A stretch of 64,000 nt of DNA from Mytilus trossulus (Eukaryota; Mollusca; Bivalvia; Mytilida; Mytilidae), in the NCBI RefSeq assembly GCF_036588685.1, contig NC_086378.1:22483578-22547577 (forward strand), read 5' to 3'. This document shows, in pieces, positions 22,871 to 36,976 of the stretch. Under the pieces are notes generated by a model. That model was not told where the DNA came from. It saw only the letters and a program-made list of their open reading frames with translations, and searched no databases. A program made the translations under genes and the position numbers. Within the stretch, counting starts at the first letter, position 1; every line of letters starts with the position of its first letter.

Positions 22871-24954
22871 GGTATACTACAGTTGCATTTATTTACCAAG
22901 GGTATATTAAATATTTTTTTCTCAAGTGAAAGAACATTACTACACAATATCTGAAATAATTACCAAGTTTCCGATATTTATGTTAATGGTTGTTTTATAC
23001 TTATGTTTCTTTTTATCTACAATACTTTTTTAATACTGTGTGTATCTATATATGTGAATTATAGTTTATAATATTGTTTACTTATTTTGTTTGTCACAAA
23101 CTTAATGTTTAAACAGTTAAAGATTATATGGCAACACATATTTGAAATGAATTAAATATAGAAATGATGTATTAGGTCTTAACACTGTGACATATGAAAC
23201 AGAAGAACTAATATATATTTACTTGAAATTTTATGTACTACTTTACGCAGATAAAACTGCTTTTTTCTGAAACTGCACAGGAGCCAAATTCATTATATGA
23301 CTTTTCTAAAATAGTGAAACGGACGGTTAATCTAACCAAAACAATTGGCCGAGGAAAAGGGGGCTGGTATGGTAGATTGTTTAACCATCTGAATTGTAGA
23401 CTCTATTAAATAGATTAAGACGATGTCAGTACGACTTTTTAAAAGTAATGTTGCTATGCGGTTGTTCAATTTTGAAATTCAATGATATTGATACAATGGA
23501 ATTTGTCAATTATAGAAGTTCTCTTACTTGTACACCCTGCGTTATGGTTTGTACATATCGCGATGCTTAGCTATCAATATATGTGCAACTATCCATGGTA
23601 AGCTTTTGGTCTCACGTTGTAAATAGTTCTGATATGAAATAGACTAATGCTATATAAATATATATTTATAAACTGAAAAAAGATAATTAATGTACTCTTG
23701 AACGGTTGGCCTGTTTCAAAAATATCTTGAATGGGTATTGGTGATAAATCATGGTAAATACAATGTTAGTCAAAAAGAAATTTGACCTATTTCAGCTATC
23801 ATGAAAATCAGAAATGGAAAACCTTTCAAAAGCATAATAATATAAAAAAAATTAAAGAAAAGGTAATGAATTGTTCTACCTTATAAATGGAGAAAAAATA
23901 TATGTAGGTTAAGAACTGGAAATCCTAACGTCTAACACCGAATACATGTTTTGAAATTCGCTTTCTAATATGTTGTTTATATTAAGTAAAATTATAGGCA
24001 AGGCTTAGTCAGCTTGTTTTGACTAACGAATTTGATGAATTTCCCTTTGGTATCTTCCACATTTTTGTATGTTAATACTTCAATATATGAACGTAATGCC
24101 ACCTTGATGCATATAGAATAATTGATCAAATAAATTATCTATACATAGCTAACACGTCGTGTAAATGATAAGTTATATAACTTGCACCAACTTGCACGAA
24201 ATATATAAATGTTTTCCCAAGTCTCGTAAAGTTTTCTCTGCCTTGTCTAATGTTATATTTTATAGATTGAAATTGCTCTAACATGATTGATAGAACTAAA
24301 GAGCTCTAATAATGCGCCGAATAAAAAAACCTTTTTAGTTTAACATGCAACTGATATTAATTCTGCATGAATAACGATAATAATAATAATAATAATAATA
24401 ATAATGCATTTGTATTTTATTTTAACATTTATGACAATTGATCAGTTCCCTTTTTAATTTTCTTTGATCTTGAAATGGAAAAGCATATCCAGTTCTTTAA
24501 ACAGATCATTAACCTAAACGTGCAGTTCAGTTGTACTATCTTTCATGTAAGGTATAATATTCATTTGACAAGAGAACGGAACAAAAGTACCACAGACATT
24601 TAAAAAAAAGTTTTTACACAGCATAACGCTCGTGTTGAACTATGGGATAATACAAACATTTGTCCGTTTTTATATGTGATTCTAATGTCGATAATAAAAT
24701 TAACGATACCAATTTTCTTGCACCGGATGAGCATTTCGACAATACATGTCTCTTCAGTGATGCTCGTGGCCAAAATATTTGAAATCCAAAGCTTATATAA
24801 AAGATGAAGAGCTATAATCCAAAAGGTCCAAAAAGTATAGCCAAATCCGTGAAAGGAATCAGAGCTTTGCATGAGGGAGATACATTCCTTAATTTATAAT
24901 AATTTCTATCATTTTGTAAATTTTAATAAAACAAAAAATCCGTGTTTTGTCTGT
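22871..24954. other. Intergenic, no gene seen
   Basis: AT-rich. Contains an (AAT)n microsatellite at 24377..24405. No coding or RNA signal recognised. Confidence 0.55.
24377..24405. repeat. (AAT)n microsatellite
   Basis: About nine to ten AAT/ATA triplets in a row. Confidence 0.9.
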
Positions 24955-25377
24955 TGCAATGCGTTTCCCTCGGTTTTAGTTTGTTACCCCGATTTTGTTT
25001 TTTGTCCATGGATTTATGAGTTTTGAACAGCGGTATACTACTGTTGCCTTTATTCATGCCAGTACCGAAGTACTGGCTACTGGGCTGGAGATACCCTCGG
25101 GGACTAATAGACCACCAGCAGAGGCATCGACCCAGTGGTAGTAATCAAATAAAGCTATCCTTGAAGAGATTGTTACCATTTGATTAATGTTTTACAACGC
25201 TTGCATATGTACATTCTGGTCTTTGAACAGACACAATTAAAATAACAAATGAACAAAAAGAGATTACAGACAATAATACCCCAAGTGGTGCAGGATAGAT
25301 TAACATATTATTTATAAATGATTAAAGTATCGTGAAGCTACGTTGAATCTGAAGGTTAATTATTTTTTATTCCAGTA

Positions 25378-25650
25378 CATAAAGCAGAACTTTTAAACAC
25401 TATTTTTTCAAATATAATTTATATTGAGTCTGAGATTCAAATAATGTACCAGCACCCCTTTTTCTCCCCAAAATTCAAAATGGAGGAATTGATTATACAT
25501 ACAATAAAATTATTGGCCGAATATCAATACACAACTGTATTAAACCACCAGGTTATGATGGTGTTTCCCTAGAATTCAAAATGGTGGTATTGTCAAACAG
25601 CTTACTTCGTTTTTCATTATTTCGTCGCATCTCAAAAGATTTCATGTGCA
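25378..25650 (+). pseudogene. LINE remnant related to 18569..18870
   Basis: Reads KAELLNTIFSNIIYIESEIQ, later PPGYDGVSLEF after frameshifts. This is the same lead-in to LINE RT as at 18569. Dispersed-repeat pieces flank it (24955..25160 and 25715..26060). Confidence 0.5.
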
Positions 25651-25714
25651 AGGAAAATTCAAAATATCAATCAGTTTTTAAAGAAGCATTTTAAATTATA
25701 ATATTGGTACCTTT

Positions 25715-26060
25715 GATAAGTATTTACACCACTGGGTCGATGCCACTGCTGGTGGACGTTTCGTCCCCGAGGGTTTCACCAGCCCAGTAGTCACACTTCG
25801 GTGTTGACAAGAATATCAATTATAGGGTAACTTTTATAAACTTTTTGTTACAAAACTTAGAATTTTTCGACAAACTAAGGATTTTCTTATTCCAGGAATA
25901 GACTACCTTTTGCACAACCTTTAGGAATTTTTGGTCCTCAATGCTCTTCAATTTTTTACTTGTTTGGCTTTACAACTATTTTGATCTGAGCGTCACTGAT
26001 GAGTCTTGTGTAGGCGTAAAGCGCGTCTGGCGTTTGCATTATAATCCTGGTACCTTGGAT
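25715..26060 (-). repeat. Abundant dispersed repeat, minus-strand copy
   Basis: Complement of the 14338 family: ACCACTGGGTCGATGCCACT near 25730, GCTCAGATCAAAAT complement near 25980, and CATTATAATCCTGGTACC at 26038..26055. Confidence 0.75.
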
Positions 26061-26811
26061 GACTATTTGACAAAGCGTCTAAGTAAAAGTTGATAAACCA
26101 GGGGTATTTCAATGAATGTGTCCTTTTTTTCTAAATAAGTTCATTGAAAGATACCAAAATCTTGTTGGTAAATATTCCTTATCAACTAAATATCACAAAT
26201 AATACACGATGGACTTTACGTAATGTTTGATACTGTACCCATATTTTTTACATTTTTACTTATTATGTCTGTTTGTTTTGTTCTTACACTTCTTAAAAGT
26301 ATTTGATTTAAAAATTAGTTTAAAATTGAATGAATGTATAATTGGCTTGTACGGTATTGTATAAACTCTCTTACTTGAGAGTTATATAAATCGTGTTAGA
26401 TTGTTACATTATTATATTTTTCTTCAAAAGATGTTTCCGGTATTGTATGCAATGTTTAACAAACTTTTAGTTTTCCTGAACTCCTACGAACCAGATTTGT
26501 TGGTGTTAATAACTTGTTTATTTCTCGTATATACTTCCTTTACGAAATACGTATACCCAGTGATTTAATTAACGGATGATTGATTTTATCATAAAATTTA
26601 TTATTAAATGTCTTTATACTTTTGTATTTCTTTAAAGATTGGTACATGAACCATGTCATGATGTTCGTCACCTAAGTTTTATTTTTATATCATTGTGATT
26701 GGCTAAGATATATGTTTCGTTAGCCAGTAGTCAGCTCGTTTCTAATGGCTGTTTCTTTTGTCCTTTTAAATTATCTGTAACAAATCTTCTATGTCCTGGT
26801 GGCAGGCACTA

Positions 26812-26818
26812 TATAAAT
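26812..26818 (+). promoter_or_regulatory. TATA box of the peroxidase gene
   Basis: TATAAAT lies 51 bases before the start codon at 26869. A start site about 25-30 bp downstream would leave a 5' leader of roughly 25 nt. The position is inferred; no transcript evidence. Confidence 0.6.
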
Positions 26819-26868
26819 GTAAGCTGAGAGAGAGATGAAACCAAAGAAGAAGAACAGACACTGCAATC

Positions 26869-29800
26869 ATGAAGTAAGATAGTTATTTTTTTTTTAATTA
26901 TTTTAGAACAATTTGCTAGTAACTTATGAGTTTTTGCATTTGCATTCGCTACTAAATGAGTATTTTACGTATTGAAATTGAACAAGCCTATTTTAAATGT
27001 TGAATTTGATATTGCTTATTTCAATTATATTTTACTTTTTAATGGAAATGTTTATCACTTATGTTAGGTTACAGATTTTATTCATGGTATTGGAGTGAGC
27101 TAAAGGTTTCTTTTAACTGAATTTTCGGAGTGAATTTTTCATGTTTTAAAATTTTTAGGAAATGCTGTTTACTGAACATTTCATCTACTCATATTTTTTA
27201 TTTATTAAATTGAGTAACCTGGTGTTGCGCTACATTTAAAAAAAAAATTAAAGACATGCATCTACCGAAATTAGCATAGAATAAACAAGAATCGGAGCTC
27301 TCGAGAGTAAAAATTACTATTATGGTGATAAAAAATGTTCATAATTATTAAATCTTATATTTTCGTTTTTAAAGTATATTTTTGAATCTATGATTATGTA
27401 TTTTTTTTTAATTTGAATAATTTAATTTTATTAAATAAAATCTAGAATTTCGTAAACAGAATAAATTATATATCAATATACTAAATAAATAAATGATTGG
27501 GAATATGTTAAAGTAATAAAAAGTCAAGAGAATTTCAGAACGCAATTTGGTTCCGAACAATATCTATCACGCTTTGTGCATGCAGACTACACGCGGCCTT
27601 CACGTGATTTTACTATTTTTAGAATAATTGCATAGTAACCAAATGCACTTGATTCAACCTTTACTAATTATGCAACATTTTTGACCTGGTCGTGATTAAT
27701 GTCCTATAATAAGAACCCATGCAGCTTTCACCTGATTCTCTATTTATAGAAAAATGTCCGAGTAACCTGTCCATATGAACTTGATTGATTCTTATCATGT
27801 TATTTATATGGGAGCGCCTAAATAAATATCTTATTAACAGAATTTAAAGTGTCAGAAATTATATTAATTTATTTATGGCATCTTAAACTGTAAATGCATA
27901 CTATACGCTTTAATACCCCAATATGAAAAAATAAAGGCTAATAGGGTGGTAAAGTATAAAGAAATTTTAACAAAATAATTAAACAAAAATAAAGAATACA
28001 GACCAATGACATCATAATGGGAAGGATACAGAAATTCGCAACTTCCATTGAAACACTCTTTAGGCAACAGTTGCTATTAGCTCATTGGTGAAGGTCGAAA
28101 ATGCTTCATTTTACATATTTTTTAAAGCAACTTCTAAATATAATGCGTTTGGTTTCGCTCATTGTTGAAGCCCGTAAATGCTTCACTTTTCATATTTTTT
28201 CAACAAATTCTAACTAAATATAATGCATTTGATTTTCTCATTGTTGAAGGCCGTAAATGATTCACTTTTCAAATTTTGCTGTGTCCATATCAACGGCAGC
28301 CATTTTGACCTTTTTCAAAAGAGATGTCAAAAACATTTCACTTAAGTCTAATATTCTGTCAGAACATGCTACTTTTACGTTGTTTCCCCAAAGGTTTCAC
28401 TTTTTTTGCTGCATGCAAACTCCAAGCAGCCTTCACTTGATTTTCAGAATTTAGAGATTGAAAAATCCCGATGTATCCGAGTATTTAAGAACAATCCCGA
28501 AACAACAGAATGAACTTTCGTCAGGCTTTATTATATATCAATATACTAAATAAATAAATGATTGGGAATATGTTAAAGTAATAAAAAGTCAAGAGAATTT
28601 CAGAACGCAATTTGGTTCCGAACAATATCTATCACGCTTTGTGCATGCAGACTCCACGCGGCCTTCACGTGATTTTACTATTTTTAGAATAATTGCATAG
28701 TAACCAAATGCACTTGATTCAACCTTTACTAATTATGCAACATTTTCGAACAATTCACTAGAAAATATTTCAATAGATTCTAAAATTTATATTGTAAATA
28801 TACACACTGCAGTTATCAATAGATAAATAAAAAAATAACTTGTACCCTTTAATACATCCAATCACAGCGTTCTTAAGTTGACTTCCTTCGCCCTGTCTTG
28901 GGTACACAAAAGGCCAACCTAATGCTGGGAAAATGTAATACTTCCGTTTTCCCTATACATCAAGCATCATGAAATTGAACATTATGTCCAGAACTATACG
29001 AATGAAAATTATAATTGATCCAAATTTTATTCAGATTGTACTACATGTATAAAGAAACCGAAGTTTTTTTTTCGATTTATTTACATAAACTTATTAAATC
29101 AGCTGCAGCATTACTATTATATGTAGACCTTCATTGCATAAAACAATGATAATAACATTGTATATTGATATAAACGATCAAACTTGTAAATAAATATCAA
29201 AATAAATTAATTTTAAGTTCACATGAATTCCGACGAGTCGGTTTGGGAGCTGTGGTACAGTTGTTTTCGTTTGTTCATGACTGTCACAATTGTTTTTCGT
29301 TTATTGTTTTGTTAAAAGTGGAGGCTGTTGGATTTTCTCGCTTGAGTTGTTTTGCCGTTTTCATGTGGGTGCTTTTTATAGTCAACTAAACCGTATGCGT
29401 TTTTAAGAAGGCCGTACAGTGGCCTATACTTTCATATTTCCGCCAAAAAAATATATAGTCTGCATAGTTAATTTCATTTTTTTTTACCAGCCGTGAATAC
29501 TAAAATATAGCAATGGTCTCTGTATTCGTTATTGTCTCATTTTACCTTAATGGTTTATTAAAAAGTAAAATTATTGGTTGTTTAGAAAATAACAAAAACA
29601 AATAAAGAAGTAGTGATCTTGATAAGTATATTTATGTACTCATTCCGTGTTTTGTCAAGAGATTTATGTTTCTTTTTAAATGAAGCGGTAGCTCCCGAAG
29701 CATATTGTAGGGAGCAAGCGTTTCATTAAAAAAAAGAAATTTATTGAATGTGGTGTGTACCAGATCAAATTATTTTTGATAAATTTACATTCATATATGT

Positions 29801-32800
29801 TTGTATTAACTATTCATTTGAAATTACGTCCATGAAAATTGGGAAGGGGTATGGTATTTGTATACTCATGTGTCATTTAAATGGTAAACTCAGTATAATA
29901 ATCTACTGTTGATAATATTAATTGAAAATCAAATATTTGCACAACAGGATCGTTACAGTGTGTATAGTTTTTCTGGTATCGGTAAATGCACGACAGGAAA
30001 GTAAAGGGTTGGATTTGGAAAGGCTGCAAGGTGCAATAAAAAACAGCCAAATTTTTACTGGAGGATTAGAGAATACTAAAAAGATAGAAGGAGAAAAAAC
30101 AGCATTTAAATTACCAAGCGAAGAAACAATAAAAATATTAACAGAAGAAGCGATTACCAAATTCAACAAAACTGAGCAGGAAAATAAACGGTTCTTTGAA
30201 AACAGTAAGTGTAATTGATTAAAAATATTTACGATTTTCGATGTAAGTAAAAATTAATCTTGTAAAACAATCTAGCCTCTTATAGCTGACTATGCAGTAT
30301 GGGATTTGCTCATTGTTGAAGGCCGTACGGTGACATATAGCTGTTAATTTCTGTGACATTTGGTCTTTTGAGAAGAGTTGTCTCATTGGCAATCATACCA
30401 CATCTTCTTTTTGTCCCAATGGCAATCATACCACATCTTCTTTTTAATATTAATTGACATCGCTATTTCATCATACAGGTACTCTTTGCTATAGAAGCCG
30501 ATCGTTTTTTTATGTAAATTTTAATAATCATTTTTGTATAAGGATTTTATAAATTAGGCACGTTTATTTAGATCAGAACTTTATCACTAAAGAACTAATT
30601 TAATGTAGTCACTTTTAGATCTATATACCGGATTATTATTATCTCCTGTTCGTGTTTTCAAGCCAATATTTGATAGCTTTTAGTATTTTTAAAAGTTCTT
30701 TTCTTATTGCTACAGAAATTGATAAACCAAATCTTGAGACGCCAATGTTTGGACCTCACATGCTAACAGATAAAAGATCTTTAGAAATAAACAAACCTGG
30801 GCAGATAATTGCAGAGACCACAGAAGCTATAGTACAAACAGTAAGAGGAAAACAAGAACGCAAATCTCTGTAAGTTGTCATAATTCGTCCAAAACACTTT
30901 GGTCGTCAAAGATTGTATTACTTCTAAATTAAAATGACTGTTGAATTTCTGATTGAGAAATAAAATGAATGAGAATGGAAATGGGGAATGTTTCAAAGAG
31001 ACAACAACCCGACCATACAAGAAACAACAGCAGAAGGTCACCAACAGGTCTTCAATGCAGTGAGAAATTCCCGCACACGGAGGCGTCCTCAGCTGGCTAA
31101 TGCCGCTACAAGGCAGGCTATCACTCGGTACCGCAAAGTTGAAAGGAATTTATTCAAGTTGCAATATTTGTTTCCCAATCCACTAAAAATAGATATGTTT
31201 AAACTAACAGTTGGAGACACAACAAATATCTTGCACAAATATCAAAATCGGTCGGAAAGGGCTTGACTTATCAGTTCTACACAGTCATAATGAATAAAAG
31301 AAACACACAAGAATAACACTGACCAAAACAAAAAACTTTAGAAAACAAGCACTAATATAAGGGAACTGAGTCAATAGCAACAAGTTCAAAGCTTATTTCA
31401 ACTTAGATATCAATTAAAACACATCATACAGAAGAAGAAATGTAATAAAAGAAACAAAATGACAGAGATGGAGATTTGACTGAAATTTTGAAATGTACAG
31501 TTTTGATAGTAGGTTTTTATAAAGCTATTCATTCATTTTATTTTATATTTTTTTTCCTTGCTTTTTATTCAAATTTTAATATAATTTGCATTTATCTTTT
31601 TTTTTTTTATAAATTTAGAAGTTCCCAAGATCGAAAAGAAATATTCGATATAATTCAGGGACTTAAGGGACTTCGAAAAATCCCTCAATGTCCATATTTA
31701 GCTGCAATCGACTGTTCCTCAGCTGTTAATTTTAGAACAAATGACGGATCTTGTAATAATTTGGCGAATCCTTATTGGGGAAAATCTAGCACACCGTTTG
31801 AGAGATATCTTACTCCTGAGTATGAAGTTCAAGGTAAATTTAATTGGTCTTTCGGCTCTACTTCTAGTTTTTTTCCATTTGATTCCTATTCCAGATTTGA
31901 GTAATATCTTGAAAAATAGTTAATAAAGGAAGCAACTAGCTGCTAAAAATGTCAGAATGGTAGATTGGTTAATTCAGTGCACTGTTGGACCTATAAAGCA
32001 GTGTTCTAACGGAGCGTATGATATACTAAGTCTTATTCTTAAAACATCGATAGATGAAAAAATAGAACCCACATTATTTGACGGTGAACTAGATCACGCT
32101 AAGTAGCAACTCTTCTGAAAACTGGAAGTTCAAATGGCATAAACAAATAACGTATGGTGGTTAAGATACAACATTTGGGCTAAAATAGTTTTTGCATGTG
32201 CTCACACACGTACAATTTTCCCGTGATCGCTGGTCATGAAGAAGCTTCTTATCTTTATTTTCCACGCAAGTTTCAAATATAAACATATATAAGCACGTTA
32301 CTTGAAATCATGTCTTAAATTCTGCAGAGGATATTGATAATGCAGAAAATCAAATTATTTATGGCTAGTAGTCCGCAACTACTATATAAAGGACAAATAA
32401 TTTAAGCAACGTCATTTTAAAACGTTCCAGGTGTATTAATCAATTAATCAAAAAACCTGTTGCATATATATGCATCTCTACGCAGACAAATGAAATTACA
32501 TGATTGTAGACATTGGCTGCATATTGATACATAAGGGCGCGCTAAAATTTATAGCGTTTAAAGTAAAAAAAAATATATCAATATAAATCTTTACTTGTAT
32601 GTACATACAGGTACAAACTTACCAAGAATAACCGGTGTAAGCGGTTCCGCTTTACCGGGAGCAAGAGAAATCAGTACAACCGTACACACTGCCAGTGTTG
32701 CTCCTGATCACCTTACCCCTCCATTAAGTTATTTTATGATGCAGTTTGGGCAGTTTCTTGATCATGACATTACAAAGACAGCAATCTCAAAAGGTAAGGA

Positions 32801-35800
32801 TTAGGTTACTGATAAGTAGTTATAAGGTAGTTGTCTGCAAGACAAAGCAGAGTTATAAGGCATGTGGCCTTAGAATGCAATCGACACCACTGCTTATCTT
32901 AAACGATTAGATGAAAAGGGTTCGTTAATTTAATACTGGAACTACTACAATTTAGATAAATGAAAATGATTTGTAGTTTGTTAACACCTAGATTCTTCTA
33001 ACTCATCTTTACAATAGTATATCATGCATATTATCTGCTCTTTGGTCGGGTTGTAGTCTCTGTGACAGCTCCCCCATTCTCATCCTCAATTTTGAAGGCT
33101 ATAGTGCACAACCAACGTGCAAAAAAGAAGAAATGGTTTGATTGTCAATGAGACAACTCTTCACAAGAGACCAAATAACACAGCAACTAACAATTATAGG
33201 TCACAGTACGGCCTTCAACAATGAGCAAAGCCAATGGCCATTGGTTGTTCTCTTTTTATTTACGATGATCTTGATTTAATCCCATGATCAGGGCCACATT
33301 TGCAGACGTGAATGTCTAGCCAAAAGGTTTGTACTTTCATTATTTATCAAATTTGTTTATATGAAACACATATTTCTATCCCTGAGATATTCTTGTATAT
33401 ATTTTAAGGTTATGCAGACAGTAACATACAATGTTGTGAAAACCCTTTCCGAAGGTAAGAAGAGTGCACATTAGATTCTGAACTTTTCTGGTTTATACAA
33501 ACATTAAATGGTATTGTTAACACCTTCATTGTTGGACCCCATGACGATTAATTTAAAGTATTTATAAATGTTATTGAGAAACAATGGGCAATGATGGAGT
33601 GGATTCAAAATATCAGCAAATGAGTAGGTTCAGTAAGACCCCTTTTTGGCCCCAAAATAGAGCAGTTTGACAAAATTGTGAAAATGTTATCTTTTAGCTC
33701 TTTATTGGAAAGAAGAATGCTTCTACATACATATGGGCTGTTTTTGACAATATAATGCACATATATCGGGTACATATACTAGGATCATAAAGTCATGCTA
33801 AATATCTGAAATCTTCACATTATTGAGATGAAAGTTGTATATGATGATAATACATAACATGTATGAAGGTTGAGGATGAACACGGATGCGGCCACTTTCA
33901 TTTTTGACAAAAACTAACTGAAAAGTGACGTTTTTTTGGGGCATATTTGATAGTTTTTTCCTATTTAAGCTTGAATCGGAGCGTTTTTAATGACTAAATC
34001 AGTTAGAATCTTTCACATTAACTAACTGAATCAATTGCAATAGACACTTAAGTGTTTAAAAAGTGTACAGAATCTTTCGTTAGATGAACCTGAAACTTTG
34101 AGGCCAAAATCGGTCCTTACCGGACCTTCTCCTTTAACAATAACGTTGGGGTCATCTGCATGGCTCATATCTTACTGATCGTAAATATAGGACTGTTCCT
34201 AACAAGGGTCCTTTGTTAGGTAAAGTTCATTTATTTATATGCCAAATTGTCAATCATGAATATAAAATATTGAAATCAGATTAAAGTATACATTTGTATT
34301 TCATTTACATGGCAATTTATACATGTAACTATTTTTCCATTTACTAAAATATTTGAAAATAATGCATAAATGTCTAAACTTTGATAGATTAACTAAAACA
34401 CCAATTTTGGATTGTTCATTTGGTGAGTAGTACTATAGATATTATATTGGTGTAATAATCTTTTTTTGAAACTTAAATATTATCAACAATTTTGTAGTGA
34501 CTGTTTTCCTATAAATGTACCTTTAGCCGATCCATTTTACATGGGGAATATAGACTGTCTTAATTTTGTTAGATCAACTGCAACACCAAATTTGGATTGT
34601 TCATTTGGTGAGTAGTACTATAGATATCACATTGGTGAAATAATTCTTTTTTGAAACTTTTAAAAAAACCGTTAATGATGTAGTTTTGCTTCTTCACAAA
34701 GATAAATGTGGTATATTTATAAAACCAAAGCCAAATAAAGTTTCAACAGAAGTGACAAAATCGTCTGATATAATTTATGTTAAGGGAAGTAACAACCTTA
34801 ATTTACAGCCGATTGAAATATGTGTGTAGATAAAAGAAATTAATATCTTTGATTAGTTTGCTTGCTAGCTGAACTGTGACGTCATTATTAAATTATGTAA
34901 ACTACCCTCCTTTGAGATTAGACTAGTCCGACAGATAACCAATATATCTGTCTGTAGGACTAGATTTCTTCGAAAGGAGGGTAGACTTGTGTACCATACC
35001 TAATAATGACTTCACGGTTCATCTAACAAGCAAGTATGGCATTTGCGCCGATTTTGAAAATGTTCATTCTTTCATTTGCGCCGATTTCATTTTTTCATTT
35101 GCGCCGATTTATATTACAGGTAAGTTACAGGTAAGTTAATACTTTTACATGTAAATTCCAGGGAATACAAAGAAAGTCAATTTATATAAAAAAGCTAGAA
35201 TACTATTTTAGACCTACCTTTTACAAGCAACTAAAGATAAATTTAATATAGAAAGTACAGCCCAATTTGTCTGCTATGCAAACTTGAGGAAGAAAACCTT
35301 CAACATGTTCAAACTAGATGTACATCTCTGGAAGAGTCCGAAGGACTTTTTATGCCCCATTAAACTTAACAAAATAGAAAAACATTAGGCCGATTGTTTA
35401 ATGCAGAAAACTAGACGTGGGTTCTACACTTTCAAACGGCAGTAATTTCTTAAATGCGGTTGTATCAATTTCTGGGAATTTGTGTGATAAATTACATCAA
35501 CTTAACTCAGAGCAATGCTCTATCATTATAAAAATTTATCATTCATCACATGGAATTGAACTTTTCTCAATACTTTTCAGAGTTCAATTATATAGATGTT
35601 ATGATTGATAACTCATAACATGTGTACAACTGTCTAACGGGAGAGGTCCTTAATGATATATGAAAAACAAGAGTTGGCACTAATACCACCTCTTCTTATA
35701 TCTTTTCACCTGTAATTTACCTCTAATTTACCTGTAAAAAAATTGGCGCAAATGAAAGAAAAAATCGGCTGCAAAGGCGAAACGCCGAACCAAAGATATT

Positions 35801-36944
35801 ACATTCAAACTCAATGCAATCGGCTGTAAATTCAAATTATGTCGGAGGCGTATAGCAGCTGATTGTTCACCTTTCCCCAGGAACTTCGAGACCAAACGTT
35901 TCGGAAGACACCACATCAATACTTAAGGACATCAAGACTAAATTTTTTGTCTTATAATAGTCATAATATTCTCTAACGTGAACATTAAAAAGTAATACAA
36001 AATACCAATTAAAAAGTTTATTTGTCTGTAATACTCAAACACTCTACTACATGTATATGTACAAACAAAAGGAATGGAAATAACTGTCATTTCCCTTGCA
36101 TGGTACGGGCATTTACGAAGAAAATGTTTTATTAAATATTAGAGCTACAGTTTCTTTTATATATTTAAACTTTTTATGTTAAAAACTTCAATCATTCCTA
36201 TATATAGTATTTAATTTTAGTACTTTGATTTCAGATTATCGTCAGCAATTAAACGAATTGACCCATTACATTGATGGGTCCAATGTATACGGATCAAATG
36301 ATGATGAATTAGCCCAACTGAGAGACGGACTGACAGGTATATTATCACAAATAGATATATATACCGATAATCAGATAAGTGACTAGTCACAATATGAAGC
36401 TTTCTGTAGAGTGAACACAGCGAACGAGTTAAAAAAAACACTTCATATTTTGTCAAGCAGCTGATATTTTACAGTATAAATATGATAAAAAGCTGATAAT
36501 AGATTTATCGGATCGTTTTTGTGTATTTTGCATGATAGAAAATGTCTTTTTACACCAGAAACCCGATGAGTTGATAAGTTCGGGTCAAACTTATCAACGT
36601 CGGTTAATTTATTCAGACGTCGGTGATTCGCCTCCCAATATCCGTGGTGTGCGATTTTATGAAGAGCTGAACAGGGTAAAATACAGTCGGAACACTACTA
36701 ACATCGTAAAATTTTATACGATTTGAATATTATGGAATGTGTTTATATGATTGGTGATTCCAGTTGTGGCTATTGACGTTATTTTCGATATACGACGTTG
36801 AACGAACCACTTTCCGTAACCAATGAAAACAAGATGACGGCAATAATAACACAAACCGACTCTACGTTAAAAAAAGATTTCCTTTTTTAAAAGGCGTTTG
36901 TTTAATCCTATAATATCTTGTTGGCTGAACTTTGTTAGTCTTAT

Positions 36945-36976
<32 letters not shown>

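Noticed and set aside
30988-31266. 92-codon frame in peroxidase intron 3
   Set aside because: Repeat-like DNA between two well-supported exons; including it would break the phase chain.
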